A stretch of 64,000 nucleotides of DNA from Leptidea sinapis (lineage: Eukaryota; Arthropoda; Insecta; Lepidoptera; Pieridae). Position numbers and translations under genes: made by a program. The DNA is taken from positions 4,960,001 through 5,024,000 of the forward strand of contig NC_066283.1 of NCBI RefSeq assembly GCF_905404315.1, given 5' to 3'. Below are positions 56,701-64,000 of the stretch, piece by piece; within the stretch, counting starts at the first letter, position 1, and the number at the start of each line of letters is the position of its first letter. The notes under the pieces are model-generated. The model worked only from the letters and a program-made list of their open reading frames with translations, was not told the origin of the DNA and made no database searches.

Positions 56701-59700
56701 CAGAAATATTTCTGTTTCTGATTGAAGGGCGTCGTAGATAGTGAAATTACTAGGCTAACGAGACCAAATTATTATTATTATTTGGAGAGCGTGGCTATTT
56801 ATCTAATCCTAAAGATGAGACCTCGTAACATCGCGTCCAAAATTGAATTATTGTGTTCGCCCCAATTCGTCTGATAACGGAACGACAAAAGTGTGCTTAA
56901 AGATAATTTAAGCACACTTTTCTCCTTAGCCGTGTGTCAGCTACACAAGCCTAAGTGCGCCATAAAAAGTGCTTAAATAATATATTAACGACTCAAAAAA
57001 AGATGGTGTGACTTATTATCGGTAAGGTTCTTTTATTTATAAAAGATTGATATGCAAAAAGCGGAAGTAATTTAATAAAACGAATATTTTTTCATTAAAT
57101 ATGGTACAATATTATTGACATGTCCCCAGACAAGACCAGCTTGTCAGAAATGGAAGATCAAAGGACACACTCAGAAATAAAAACAATTGAGTCGCTCCTT
57201 TTAACCGACTTCAAAAAAGGAGGAGGTTCTCAATTCATCGGTATGTTTTATATGTTTGTTAACTCAGAACTTTCGACTGGGTGAACTGATTTTGATAAGT
57301 GATAGAGCAATGTGGTCCAGATCTGACAATGGCAACCATGAGAAAACCATGAAAGTATTAAATTTGCTACAAGTACGAATATGTGCGGAACAAATTTTCA
57401 ATATTGCGCCAGCCGATTTCGATAATTTTTATTGGAAAGGATATACTTCAAAGGTAGTTTGGTGATAGTTTGGTTAGGTTTTGCTTATGGGATCCATAAC
57501 AAATTAACGGAAGTCATCAGTCTTAGGAGTAAATTAACGATTCTAGGCCGAATCTTTTTTGTGCTATTCAGATATTTGAGGCACCTACTATGTCAACGTA
57601 ACTATCGTAACGTCGTTATGGTCAAGTAAGTTTCGTAGTCGAATATGATGATGATCCATGGAACTCAACTTAACAACTTACAGGAAGGGTGCGATCTCTG
57701 GCAGAATCTCTGTCTGTAATAAAATTGCAAAGCGCTTACGTTCATCGCTGCTTTGCAAAATTTAGTAGATCTACACAAAATTTTACAGATTATTAGCTGG
57801 TGTAGTTCAGATTCACTAAAAATCTAAACATAAAAAAAAGTTAACAAAAAATATAAAAATAATTACGTATTTTTATAAATTCTAATTAATAAATCTAATT
57901 CTAGTAACAATTATTGTTATTTTTGGAGTCGGTTGTTTTTTTGTTATTTTTTTTTAAAGGCCTAATGAACGATTATTAGCAATATTCGTGAACAATTACA
58001 TACTAGTGCTATTTACACGTTATCGATACCTAGTAATAATTGATACTTATTTACAACGCAAATATGTAAAAGCTAATATTGTTTAGCTTTTCCGTACATG
58101 AAGTATTGAAAGAGAATTGCCGCCAGTTGGTAGCAAGAGAGAGATGTGAAGAAATTTACAAACTGCCACTTCACCACTAAAGGATTTAAGTTTTTTGGAT
58201 TTAACAACATTTAAAATTTGACAAAAGCTGTCTTATAAATATATGTTGATATCCGCTTACACTACATATACCAAAAAGATACCCTGGAAATGATATCTAA
58301 GTCTAAAAGATAAATTTTATTTAATTCATGGAACTTAATATTTAAATAACCAGTTTAACTAATTATTTTATGTAACTAAAAATATTATATTCGAGTATTA
58401 GTTTCTCTAATTAAAGGTTACCTTAACTTATTAAATCCAAATCCGTAACGTAAAGAAGTAACAAATATAAACACAAGCCAATAAATAAACATACAAACTT
58501 TCCCCTTTATAATATGACTGAACAAATCTTGTCTGGAAAATAGGGACAGACTGGCGAACGTAAAACTTATAGCAACCGAAATCTTTTTCGTCACGGCTTA
58601 AAAAAATACCTAACTGCTACTCCACTGATGTCACTGTCCAAATTGGGTTCTAAATTCAAAATATGCAGCTGAAACTGAAATAGTGTTTACATTGCTGCCT
58701 ATTGACCAATAATATTTTAAACAACTGGAGTAAACGCAGAAATGTATAGACTATGTCAGTCGAAGGTTATTATGGTGTCATTTATGGCATGTGCCATATT
58801 TCGGCTTTGATTTTGTATGAGGTGCATTGTCTATATGTATAGAATGTCATTAGTTCGCCCACTCATTATTACTTACTAGCTGATGACTACGTCCGCGTAG
58901 ATAAAGGGTTTTTAAAAATAATAAGCAAGTTTGGAACTGAAAATTATCTCATGTCCTATTCCCGTTCCGGTTCCCGTTTTCGCTCCCGTTCCCAATATAT
59001 TATATGAATCTTGGAATCGAGGAAGATTGCTATAGCAAACTAAACCTACTATTGGTATAGTTATAGCTCATCGACGTGAATTTCAGTTTTTAAAAAAACC
59101 CCACCGGAACCATGTTTTTTTCCGGGATTAAATGTAGCCTGTCCAAATTTGATCAAAATAATAAACAAACTAACATTCACATTTATAATATTATTGGGGA
59201 TTACTTACAGCTCGTCGTCAAGCCCTTCTACGAATCGCAGAATCTTATAAACACTGGACTACCTAGTTGGACTTAATATTATATCCCAAATAATAAATTT
59301 GAAGAATCCTTAATGGCTCTGTATTGTAATGGGCAGGTCGTATCACTATCAATCGGGTAAATGTTTTCCTCATCTCGACACTCTTATCATGAAAAAATCT
59401 ATAGTCCTCGATGTTTCATCTATCAATTATCAGTTCAATCAAAATTCTAATTTCTCTATTAACTAAGTATTTAAATATTATACAAATGATTTAAGTTTTC
59501 TTTAGTGTTAATTCCGCCAATATTGGTTTTTAGCACAATTCGACACCTGTTTCGCCTCTACATGAGGCATCCTCAGGACGTGTTGTCTCGCCAAAATCTG
59601 GCACGAGACTTTACAGAGAGAATTATGGATTTCCGCAAAGTAACGCCTAATTCAATAAATTTTATTTAAATATTTACAAAACAACTTAGGTCTCAAAAAC

Positions 59701-61987
59701 TTAATTCTACAACCCTATCTACGTGTTGAGGGATAAAACTTTATTATGCTTATAACTATTACATATGGTTTGTTGGGGTAAATCCAGGAAACTGGTAAAA
59801 CCTGGTTATTTGCTTTCAAAGGTCAGCTTGTATCATGCTGCGCGCACATCCTTAAGTTCAGGGTCGCCACCGCAAACGCTAGCGATAACGATACACTATT
59901 TCATTTTTCAATTTATTGAAAATGTTGTTAAGCGCCTACTACACGCACATGCTTCACCACAGCTTAGTTTGCACAAGCTTGTTCCGTGGACAACTGTGGT
60001 GAAGCATGTGCGTGTAGTAGGCGCCACACGGTTTGGTTTTTATTCTTGGTGATAGTTGAGCTGTTTTGTTTTTGTCATATTATTGAACGGATTTATGTGT
60101 ACACATGTGAGTGTTTTAAAACATTTACGTGTACCACGGACGAGTAAAAAAATAAGGACTCCGTGTCACCTGACATAACAGTGAGGCACCAAAACAAGCC
60201 GGTAAACGTGTAAATCCATAGCCCCACGCATACACTTACACTAATACAAACCGATCGGCCGCCATTATGAGATTTGGCATCGTCTGTGACAGATCAGTTC
60301 GCGACGCAATAAAAAATTTTAAAATTGCCGTCGTGCGTTGTGAAAATGTGTAAAAACAATAATATAAAAGTGTTTGTGGATATATGATTATTTAAGGGAG
60401 AAAAATTGTGTAACTGGTATACCCCGTAACCGCACACACACTAGCATAAAGGTGCTTCACTTGCTAATATCACGGCGCGGAGCCCTTCTTTTTATACTAG
60501 TACGTGATATGTACCTACCTACTATTTATTTAATATTTGTGTACCTTCTATTATTTTTCTCAAATTTAATAGCACGTGAAAAATAATAATAATAAAATGA
60601 AATCGGTAGAACTTTTGTATTTACCTACAAACGCTTTACCTAATTCATAAATTGATCTGATTGTACTGTAAAAATCTTCGCAGATTACATAGATAGAGAT
60701 GTATATCTCTTTAATTAATAATTACAATTGTTTCATATCCACAAGAGCAAGGCAATCACTGCAAATCTATTTTCTGTATCACCCCATTTCACACTATAAT
60801 TAAATAAAAGTCCTAATAAAATATGTGAAACGGCAGGAAATTATTGAATTTTTACCAAGACTGCAAGGATTTTTAATTTATTTTGTTAAAAATTTGGAAA
60901 AATTCTAACTTCCTGTACAGGCCAAAATTTCCGAAGCACATGAGCCAAGTGATGTGTTTTCATCTCTAAAACGTTTCTTCACCCTGCTGTGAACATCTTG
61001 CACACTTAGTTAAATTATAAATATATAAAAGTAATTTGTTATTATTAATTACACCAATAAAATTTGAAAACAAAATTTTATGAACGATGCGGAACTCGAA
61101 CCCGCGACCTCTCGCGTTCCATGCGAGCGCTCTTACCAACTGAGTCAACCGTTCGAGTGACGTATCGTTGATAAAATCTTGTATGCTTTGTTCAACTCTC
61201 AGGTTGTGGCTTCATCTACCCCCAATTTTTGCATATAAGGAAATTTGATGAAGGACTTGAGATGTCGCTCTTAAAATATAACATATTGTTAAGATTTGCA
61301 ATCCCAAGTCCCGCATTGTTCATAAAATATTGTTTTCTTATTTCTGTATGTTAAGTATTTTAATTTAGTTCTTGCGCTGTATTTCGTGTTCGTTTGAATT
61401 CGTACAGCTTTTCTGTTACGCCTATCCATAACATATTTAAAGATCGCATGCACCTAAAGTAGTTTTCGCTTCAAAATTGCCAGTTTTACATACTGATATG
61501 GGTGCGTCTGTTGATCAATCATAATCTTTCAGTTGAGTAGAAGTCTTTAGAGTTAGCCTTTTTCTGCAATAATGTATAATAATGGTGTCGATCTCTGCTG
61601 GCACCATGTTCAATATCCAAGAATAAGCTACATGTATCCAGTTTGCTCCCGTGACCTACTAGATCCTTTGCAATCTTCCTCTTCGATGCTTGTCCCCCCA
61701 AGGTTGATACTATTTACCTTCTTTTACCAGGAGTCTTCTTTTCTCGATACATGACCAGCCCATTGCAAACTAGAACTCATTTATTGATAACTATAATAAG
61801 TGCACCGCCATTTAATTAAACAAACAATTTATAGACATATCCCCCCGGTCTCCGAAAAACAGCTGCGTGGATGAAGAAACAATACGGTAGTTGGGATATT
61901 CTCGTTACTGAGAATGGATATGGAGACATCGATAGAACCCTCACAGATGATACTAGAATCAAGGTTATAAAAGAGACTCTCGAACAG
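44757..61987 (+). CDS. GH1 glycosidase gene C, 5' and central part, runs off right edge
   Basis: Plus-strand exons: 44757-44875, 47061-47208, 48008-48174, 50621-50881, 51678-51775, 52563-52710, 56410-56552, 61835-61987, all with AG/GT borders and compatible phases. Motifs: STFPPNFMIGASTSAYQ, GRGESVWDF, RFSISWSRILPDG, TMYHLDLPH, GGWTHPNIVNWF, TLNEPQIF (acid/base Glu), LFTESEKRLVKG, GTADFIALNYY, LVTENGYGD (nucleophile Glu). The last two exons (WSL/FEW region and C-terminus) lie beyond 64000, and the start Met exon upstream of 44757 was not found. No frame break is seen. The N-terminal exon is nearly identical to that of gene A over about 30 residues. The exon at 56410 is 33 nt shorter than its counterpart in B. 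Expected product: secreted beta-glucosidase-like enzyme; aglycone and glycone unknown. Confidence 0.9.
45175..45525 (-). mobile_element. Jockey-like LINE 3' end
   Basis: Minus strand gives LGYHSHHLDVWRSSTVRFS, SFLPRTTKLWNELP and the 3' 'caggtggaaaaagat' end at about 45180. The left-hand (plus) end runs into the same 'gcaagcatggatgcatagcg' junction seen at 43083. Confidence 0.85.
45780..45970 (+). mobile_element. Retroelement C-terminal tail
   Basis: Reads NPNVGSYIGQRNSLAIQRGN, AASILGTLPRND, then a stop and a short AT tail. Best-kept copy of the family also at 10040, 23290 and 55370. A further scrap (AIQRGKSGSIL) is at 44925-44960. Confidence 0.7.
46205..46720 (+). mobile_element. LINE RT C-terminus (third Jockey/CR1-type family)
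   Basis: ILEYASQ, IWNPRYDKYIYRIERIH, then in a second frame LPLSHRREIADILLL and LLIAITTNKIDCPDLLSKIS, stopping after FGGRAVNM at about 46700. W.P......I..IQ..., then RR......L follows the C-terminal part of LINE RT proteins. A TA-rich 3' end follows. Confidence 0.75.
47770..47985 (-). mobile_element. Jockey-like tail next to gene C exon
   Basis: 'gatgtgaagtgatcaccgcc', 'gaggaatcacaggagcgttg', 'tccatgtcgtatctatccgg', 'aaggtagctcattccatg'. Ends 22 bp before the acceptor of exon 48008, so the insertion reached the very edge of the intron. Confidence 0.8.
48770..49130 (-). mobile_element. Jockey-like LINE 3' end
   Basis: Minus strand: CFRDDTTW, LKAGNALVIPLVLQ and out-of-frame FLPRTTKLWNELP; plus landmarks 'gaggacaaacgagcgtacgg', 'gtaccacgaag' inverse, 'gcttttcttgaaggtaccca'. 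It splits a repeat whose unbroken form is at 42480-42660 ('ttagaagttaca', 'gcgcaaactattcagtttag'). Confidence 0.85.
49740..49885 (-). repeat. Inverse copy of the 19896 repeat
   Basis: 'gcaaacattagcaacctaca', 'atactttcaccacaaaactt', 'gtttgcgtgttttc'. Confidence 0.6.
49898..50060 (+). repeat. Family alpha, 3' half
   Basis: 'cttatatctcaaggtgacga', 'gcgcaattgtagtgtcgctc', 'aatcctgagag', 'cgtcctgctcgtctcgtccc', 'ttattttcataaaaa'. Confidence 0.85.
50296..50505 (+). mobile_element. Short element with hammerhead-like motif, copy 2 (core mutated)
   Basis: Same unit as 35318. The hairpin (gtctcgtgcca / tttggcgagtc) is kept, as are GAGGC GAAA and the GTC end, but the core heptamer is CTAAGAA at 50403-50409, so this copy could not self-cleave. 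Confidence 0.7.
51180..51605 (+). mobile_element. Jockey-like LINE 3' end
   Basis: 'acaaatcgaattgtcgggga', 'gtgaacggctggatcacttg', LFHLIPTTEFHLYTTRHKLG, then 'tgtgggcggcgatgctcact' and an A tail. Between gene C exons 50881 and 51678. Confidence 0.82.
51800..52540. other. Intron sequence, nothing recognised
   Basis: Gene C intron between 51775 and 52563. No ORF, repeat family or motif could be supported by eye. Confidence 0.4.
53015..53240 (-). mobile_element. Jockey-like scrap, second subfamily
   Basis: 'aaggggggcaatcgggcaag', 'gatgcgttgctggcctttaa', 'ccacaaagtggctgtgtgat', 'gcgcggttgtagaattcca' match the 3' region of the RT-bearing element at 36300-36520. Confidence 0.75.
53530..55115 (+). 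mobile_element. LINE family gamma, longest plus-strand copy
   Basis: HLKQFGFTTGRSTTDAGVEL, IFCDFSKTFDCV, HHYGIKRTALDLLTLYRNN, LSMGVPQGSILGPFLSLSY, MFADDTSLIFKVKSNQAMYD (FADD catalytic box), YWFSANNLLLNSKKTKYIKF, RLSSAAYAVKKIRLLTDID, then a 3' tail ending 'ggtctgaggcattcatttgg'. Several frame shifts; 54562-54699 is an inserted 104-bp repeat plus hairpin. Jockey/CR1-type RT. Confidence 0.9.
54562..54665 (+). repeat. 104-bp repeat, copy 1
   Basis: Identical to 56910-57013 except one base (tcgtg versus ccgtg). Inserted in LINE gamma at 'ttgataa'. It is followed at 54665-54699 by a perfect 14-bp hairpin (tcacgtaagtgcca / tggcacttacgtga, 7-nt loop). Confidence 0.92.
55370..55800 (-). mobile_element. 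Retroelement C-terminal tail, decayed
   Basis: Minus frames: KTANVANMSVSVSLT, MPFGVETLGPWDPGEC and, shifted, QLLMSKLRQLV; inverse of 'ataccaagaatactggcagg' is ...LAIPRGNPASILGTL. Same family as 10040-10390 and 45780-45970. The two minus ORFs of 78 and 81 codons are remains of this frame, not new proteins. Confidence 0.7.
55890..56290 (-). mobile_element. RTE-type LINE C-terminus
   Basis: Minus strand: MDNNRWTKRLTEWVPREEKR, RKGRPRKRWRDIF, then VWKDLGEAYATEA with stop and an A/T-rich 3' end ('ataaaaatagcctttatttt' inverse). RTE-clade C-terminal tail, 120 bp before exon 56410 of gene C. Confidence 0.85.
56573..56765 (+). repeat. RTE scrap and degraded family alpha
   Basis: 56573-56600 'catcatcatcagccggaaaa' (RTE end), then 'ggttaaatttgtacc', 'gtttctgattgaagggcgtc', 'gtagatagtgaaattactag' (alpha). 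Confidence 0.55.
56887..56921. repeat. Perfect 15-bp inverted repeat, 5-nt loop
   Basis: aaaagtgtgcttaaa, gataa, tttaagcacactttt. Its right arm overlaps the start of the 104-bp repeat (56910), so the hairpin marks one end of that unit. Confidence 0.95.
56910..57013 (+). repeat. 104-bp repeat, copy 2
   Basis: Same as 54562-54665 with a single mismatch; includes 'gtgtgtcagctacacaagcc', 'gtgcgccataaaaagtgctt', 'cgactcaaaaaaagatggtg'. Both copies are in gene C introns on either side of exon 56410. Confidence 0.92.
57190..57780 (+). repeat. Interspersed repeat ('aaccgacttcaaaa')
   Basis: 'aaccgacttcaaaaaaggag', 'gaggttctcaattcatcggt', 'aactttcgactgggtgaact' also at 34553-34645 and, shorter, 35262-35310. 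The following 'gacaatggcaaccatgagaa' to 'gatctctggcagaatctctg' is non-coding here. Confidence 0.7.
57790..58860. other. AT-rich intron sequence, nothing recognised
   Basis: Part of the 5.3-kb gene C intron. 'ggagtcggttgtttttttgt' at 57930 also occurs at 48670. No coding potential seen. Confidence 0.4.
58876..59210 (+). repeat. Repeat family delta, 'cgtccgcgtag' type
   Basis: 'actagctgatgactacgtcc' start, then 'ctattcccgttccggttccc', 'ccaccggaaccat', 'tttgatcaaaataataaaca' and an AT-rich end. A common kind of lepidopteran repeat from memory. Confidence 0.65.
59300..59400 (+). repeat. Family alpha, 3' scrap
   Basis: 'gaatccttaatggctctgta', 'ttgtaatgggcaggtcgtat', 'catctcgacactcttatcat'. Confidence 0.6.
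59488..59675 (-). mobile_element. Short element with hammerhead-like motif, copy 3
   Basis: Inverse orientation to copies 1 and 2. Core CTGAGGA at 59576-59570 (minus), GCCTC/GAGGC stem, GAAA and final GTC are intact. Its differences from copy 1 in this stretch (one in loop II, one in the stem III loop) leave the stems untouched. Confidence 0.65.
59932..60024. repeat. Perfect 31-bp inverted repeat with 31-nt spacer
   Basis: Left arm 59932-59962 (gcgcctactacacgcacatg...) and right arm 59994-60024 are exact reverse complements; the spacer 59963-59993 holds acaagcttgt, itself a palindrome. GC-rich against an AT-rich background. No target-site duplication is evident. It overlaps a 95-codon ORF that has no recognisable features. 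Confidence 0.97.
60325..60387 (+). pseudogene. Possible THAP-like N-terminal scrap
   Basis: Frame LPSCVVKMCKNNNIKVFVD then stop. CVVKMCKNN closely echoes CVVKLCKNN at 13789. Upstream text 'cggccgccattatgagattt' could be a 5' untranslated part. No downstream domain found. Confidence 0.25.
61060..61330 (-). mobile_element. tRNA-derived SINE, copy 4
   Basis: Minus strand TTGACTCAGTTGGTAAGAGC, arm CTCGC/GCGAG with loop ATGGAAC, and GGTTCGAGTTCCGC. Flanks match 8860-9125 on both sides of the tRNA part. Confidence 0.8.
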
Positions 61988-62164
61988 GTGAGTGCTCGTG
62001 ACAATAATTTTATTTAATGTGTAATATATGCTATAACCAATAATAATACCTATAACGAATCACGTCAAAAGAAAGATAAGTGTGTGGCAACGCTGTTTAC
62101 GCGAAGTTTTTAACGTGATTACATAATCTCATGATAATTGCCATGGGAAATTATTTTGACCTGT

Positions 62165-62460
62165 AAGTAAAGTACTACGTAATAAGAGACGGGACACCTA
62201 AGTAAAAATTGAAATTTAGTTTGCTATGAAACGTGAAGTGATTACATAAGTTTGAAATAATAATTACATTATTATGGCGACAAAGTATAATCCGGCTATA
62301 AGTTTGAAAGTAAACAGTTGCACAAAACGTAGTGTATTTCGGCTACTTCAGTTTTTAAAAGATTATAGCCGTCATCAGTCAATCTATCAATGACTGATCG
62401 TTTCATACAATCGCTTATTTCTTAGAGAGTTTCGCTAGGCTGCTGTAAGTCTCCATAAAT
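62165..62460 (+). repeat. ~290-bp repeat, copy 2
   Basis: Second copy of 27600-27895, same strand; about 80% alike by eye, with small indels ('ggtgtgcctaag' region and 'gattatagccgtcatcagtc'). Confidence 0.8.
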
Positions 62461-62494
62461 TCCACAGAGCCATAATAATATATCATCTAAAATA

Positions 62495-64000
62495 CACTGG
62501 CCTGCAAAAGTAAGTATCACACTTTTAAAATTAAATTTTTTTTTAACTATAGAAGGTAGAGATTTAAGATTAAAAACGTTTTGCTGCAAATTTTATAGGC
62601 TTTAATTCTTAGAAACTAAAATTATACATTAGTAACATTTTTAACTTAAAAAAGATAAAACAATGAACATAGACATTTTTAGTTTAGTGTAAAAAAAATC
62701 AACTAAAATGTATTACATGTTATTTAATTTTTAATAACTGGTATTGCCTCCTCGAGCTCTGATTACAGCTTCGAGCCGGTTTGGCATACTGAACACTAGG
62801 TTTCGGAGCCGATGTTGGGGGTTATTCTGTCATTCTTCTACCAGGGCTACTTCTGCTTTAGTGCCCTGAGGGTAGTAGGTGGTGGTCTGCAATTTCTGAC
62901 TAGCCTCCCAAGCTCATCCCAGGCGTGTTCAATCGGGTTGAGATCAGGACTTCTTGATGGCTTAGCCATCACGCTGATACCGACCTCCTGAATATACTCT
63001 TGTACGATATGAGCCGTGTGTGGCCGGGCATTATCATGCATCAGCATCGATCCATCACCCATATTTGCTAAATACGGCCCTGCATACTCATTGAGAATCT
63101 CTTGAGCATATCTTTGCCCAGTGAGGGTGCCATTTTCTATGGCTACTAGCTCTGTGCGACCTTCTGAAGATATGCCAGCCTATACATGTGCACTGCCTCC
63201 ACCGTATTGGACTCTTTCTGAGTCGTATTCTCTTCAGGCTTGAAGGTATCGCTCACCAGGTCGCCTGTAAACACTTCGCCTTCCATCAGAAGTGTAAAGG
63301 GAGAATCGAAACTCATCTGCAAACAAAATTCTTGACCATTCTTCTTCATCCCACTGCATGTGTTCACGGGCGTATCGCAGTCTCACTACTCGATGCTGTC
63401 TCTCGAGTTTTGGGCCACTCGCTGGTCTTCGGGGTTTCAAATTTGCTTCAGCAAGTCTTCTTCTCACTGTACTCTCACTAATGTAGTCCCTCCGGGTCTG
63501 AAGTAGCTGTTGCTGGACTTCAACTGCATTTTGGTAGCGATTTCTTAACACAGTGGAAATAATATAACGATCTTCTCGGGCACTGGTACACCTGGGTCTG
63601 CCATTACAAGGTCTCCTCAGATGGTGTCCAGTCTCTTCGTACCTTCGCTTTACCTTCTGGACCGTTCGTACCGTCACACCCACCATTCTTGCAGTGCGAC
63701 GCATACTGATGCCTAGTTCCAGAAAAGCCATGATCCTAGCACATTCTTCAACTGAAAGAGGCATCATAAATAAATGTTATGTGCTTTATAGCATAAATTT
63801 TTAAAACAAGACCCATCGCTCTTGAAAAAAATTCAAAACAGAAAGAAAAATGTGAATGGTAAAATTGTAATTCGGCAACGTCCACTTTGAAAAAGGAATG
63901 GTTTTGTTTTTGAAGTTTTTTTTCAGCCAATTCTTAGAAGAAGGTTACCGACTATAAAGTTTTTATGTACAAAATTAAATTCTCTTTGGAGTCCTTTTTA
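62495..64000 (-). mobile_element. Tc1-type transposon, transposase frameshifted, cut by window edge
   Basis: Transposase from 63767: MMPLSVEECARIMAFLELGI, GVTVRTVQKVKRRYEETG, RRPCNGRPRCTS, ILFADEFRFSLYTSDGRRSV (first Asp); after a frame shift near 63234 FTGDLV..., and from 63062 MLMHDNARPHTAHIVQEYIQ (second Asp), SRSPDLNPIEHAWDELGR (Glu). All DDE residues are present but in three frames. A TA then 'cactggcctgcaaaagtaag' at 62495 looks like the terminal repeat; the partner end was not found and may lie beyond 64000. Confidence 0.85.

Noticed and set aside
59765..60052. 95-codon ORF as a new gene
   Set aside because: Half of it reads through the perfect inverted repeat, and no domain or splice support is visible.

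Overview
The window is nuclear DNA from an insect, almost certainly a lepidopteran. It is AT-rich, its genes have GT-AG introns, and it is saturated with decayed LINEs (Jockey-like and RTE-like), tRNA-derived SINEs, mariner/Tc1 transposons and short repeats of kinds I associate with moths and butterflies. Nothing supports a bacterial or organellar origin. The species cannot be named from the sequence.

The host genes are a cluster of three glycoside hydrolase family 1 (GH1) genes, of the secreted beta-glucosidase / 'myrosinase 1-like' type. Gene A (minus strand, 952-5226) shows its first four recognisable exons and runs off the left edge. Gene B (minus strand, 14530-38052) is complete from the signal-peptide region to the stop codon, in ten recognisable exons spread over 23.5 kb. 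Gene C (plus strand, 44757-61987) shows eight exons and runs off the right edge. A and B are in tandem; C points away from B. A and C resemble each other more than either resembles B. Exon phases are identical in all three and most exon lengths are too, so they are duplicates of one ancestor. B and C keep both catalytic glutamates (NEP and TENG). All three have lost the usual tryptophan of the HWD motif (they read HLD), and B has also replaced the two C-terminal active-site tryptophans with phenylalanine, which suggests a shifted substrate range.

Everything else is mobile or repetitive DNA. Left part (1-14.5 kb): RTE and Jockey-like LINE tails, tRNA-SINEs, a 15-bp minisatellite. Middle (14.5-38 kb, inside gene B introns): an RTE tail, a mariner with TA target site and terminal repeats but a deleted catalytic Asp, several fragments of one LINE family, a foldback element, two copies of a ~490 bp repeat. 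Between B and C: a Jockey-like RT domain inserted in an older repeat, an RTE fragment, a Tc1/mariner remnant, LINE 3' ends. Right part (44.7-64 kb, inside gene C): LINE fragments, a 104-bp near-identical repeat pair, a perfect 31-bp inverted repeat, and a Tc1-type transposase at the right edge.

The most unusual non-coding signal is a ~200-bp repeat present three times (35.3, 50.3 and 59.5 kb), whose centre can be drawn as a hammerhead ribozyme of the small type found in Penelope-like retroelements, preceded by a strong hairpin. No autonomous Penelope reverse transcriptase is visible in the window.
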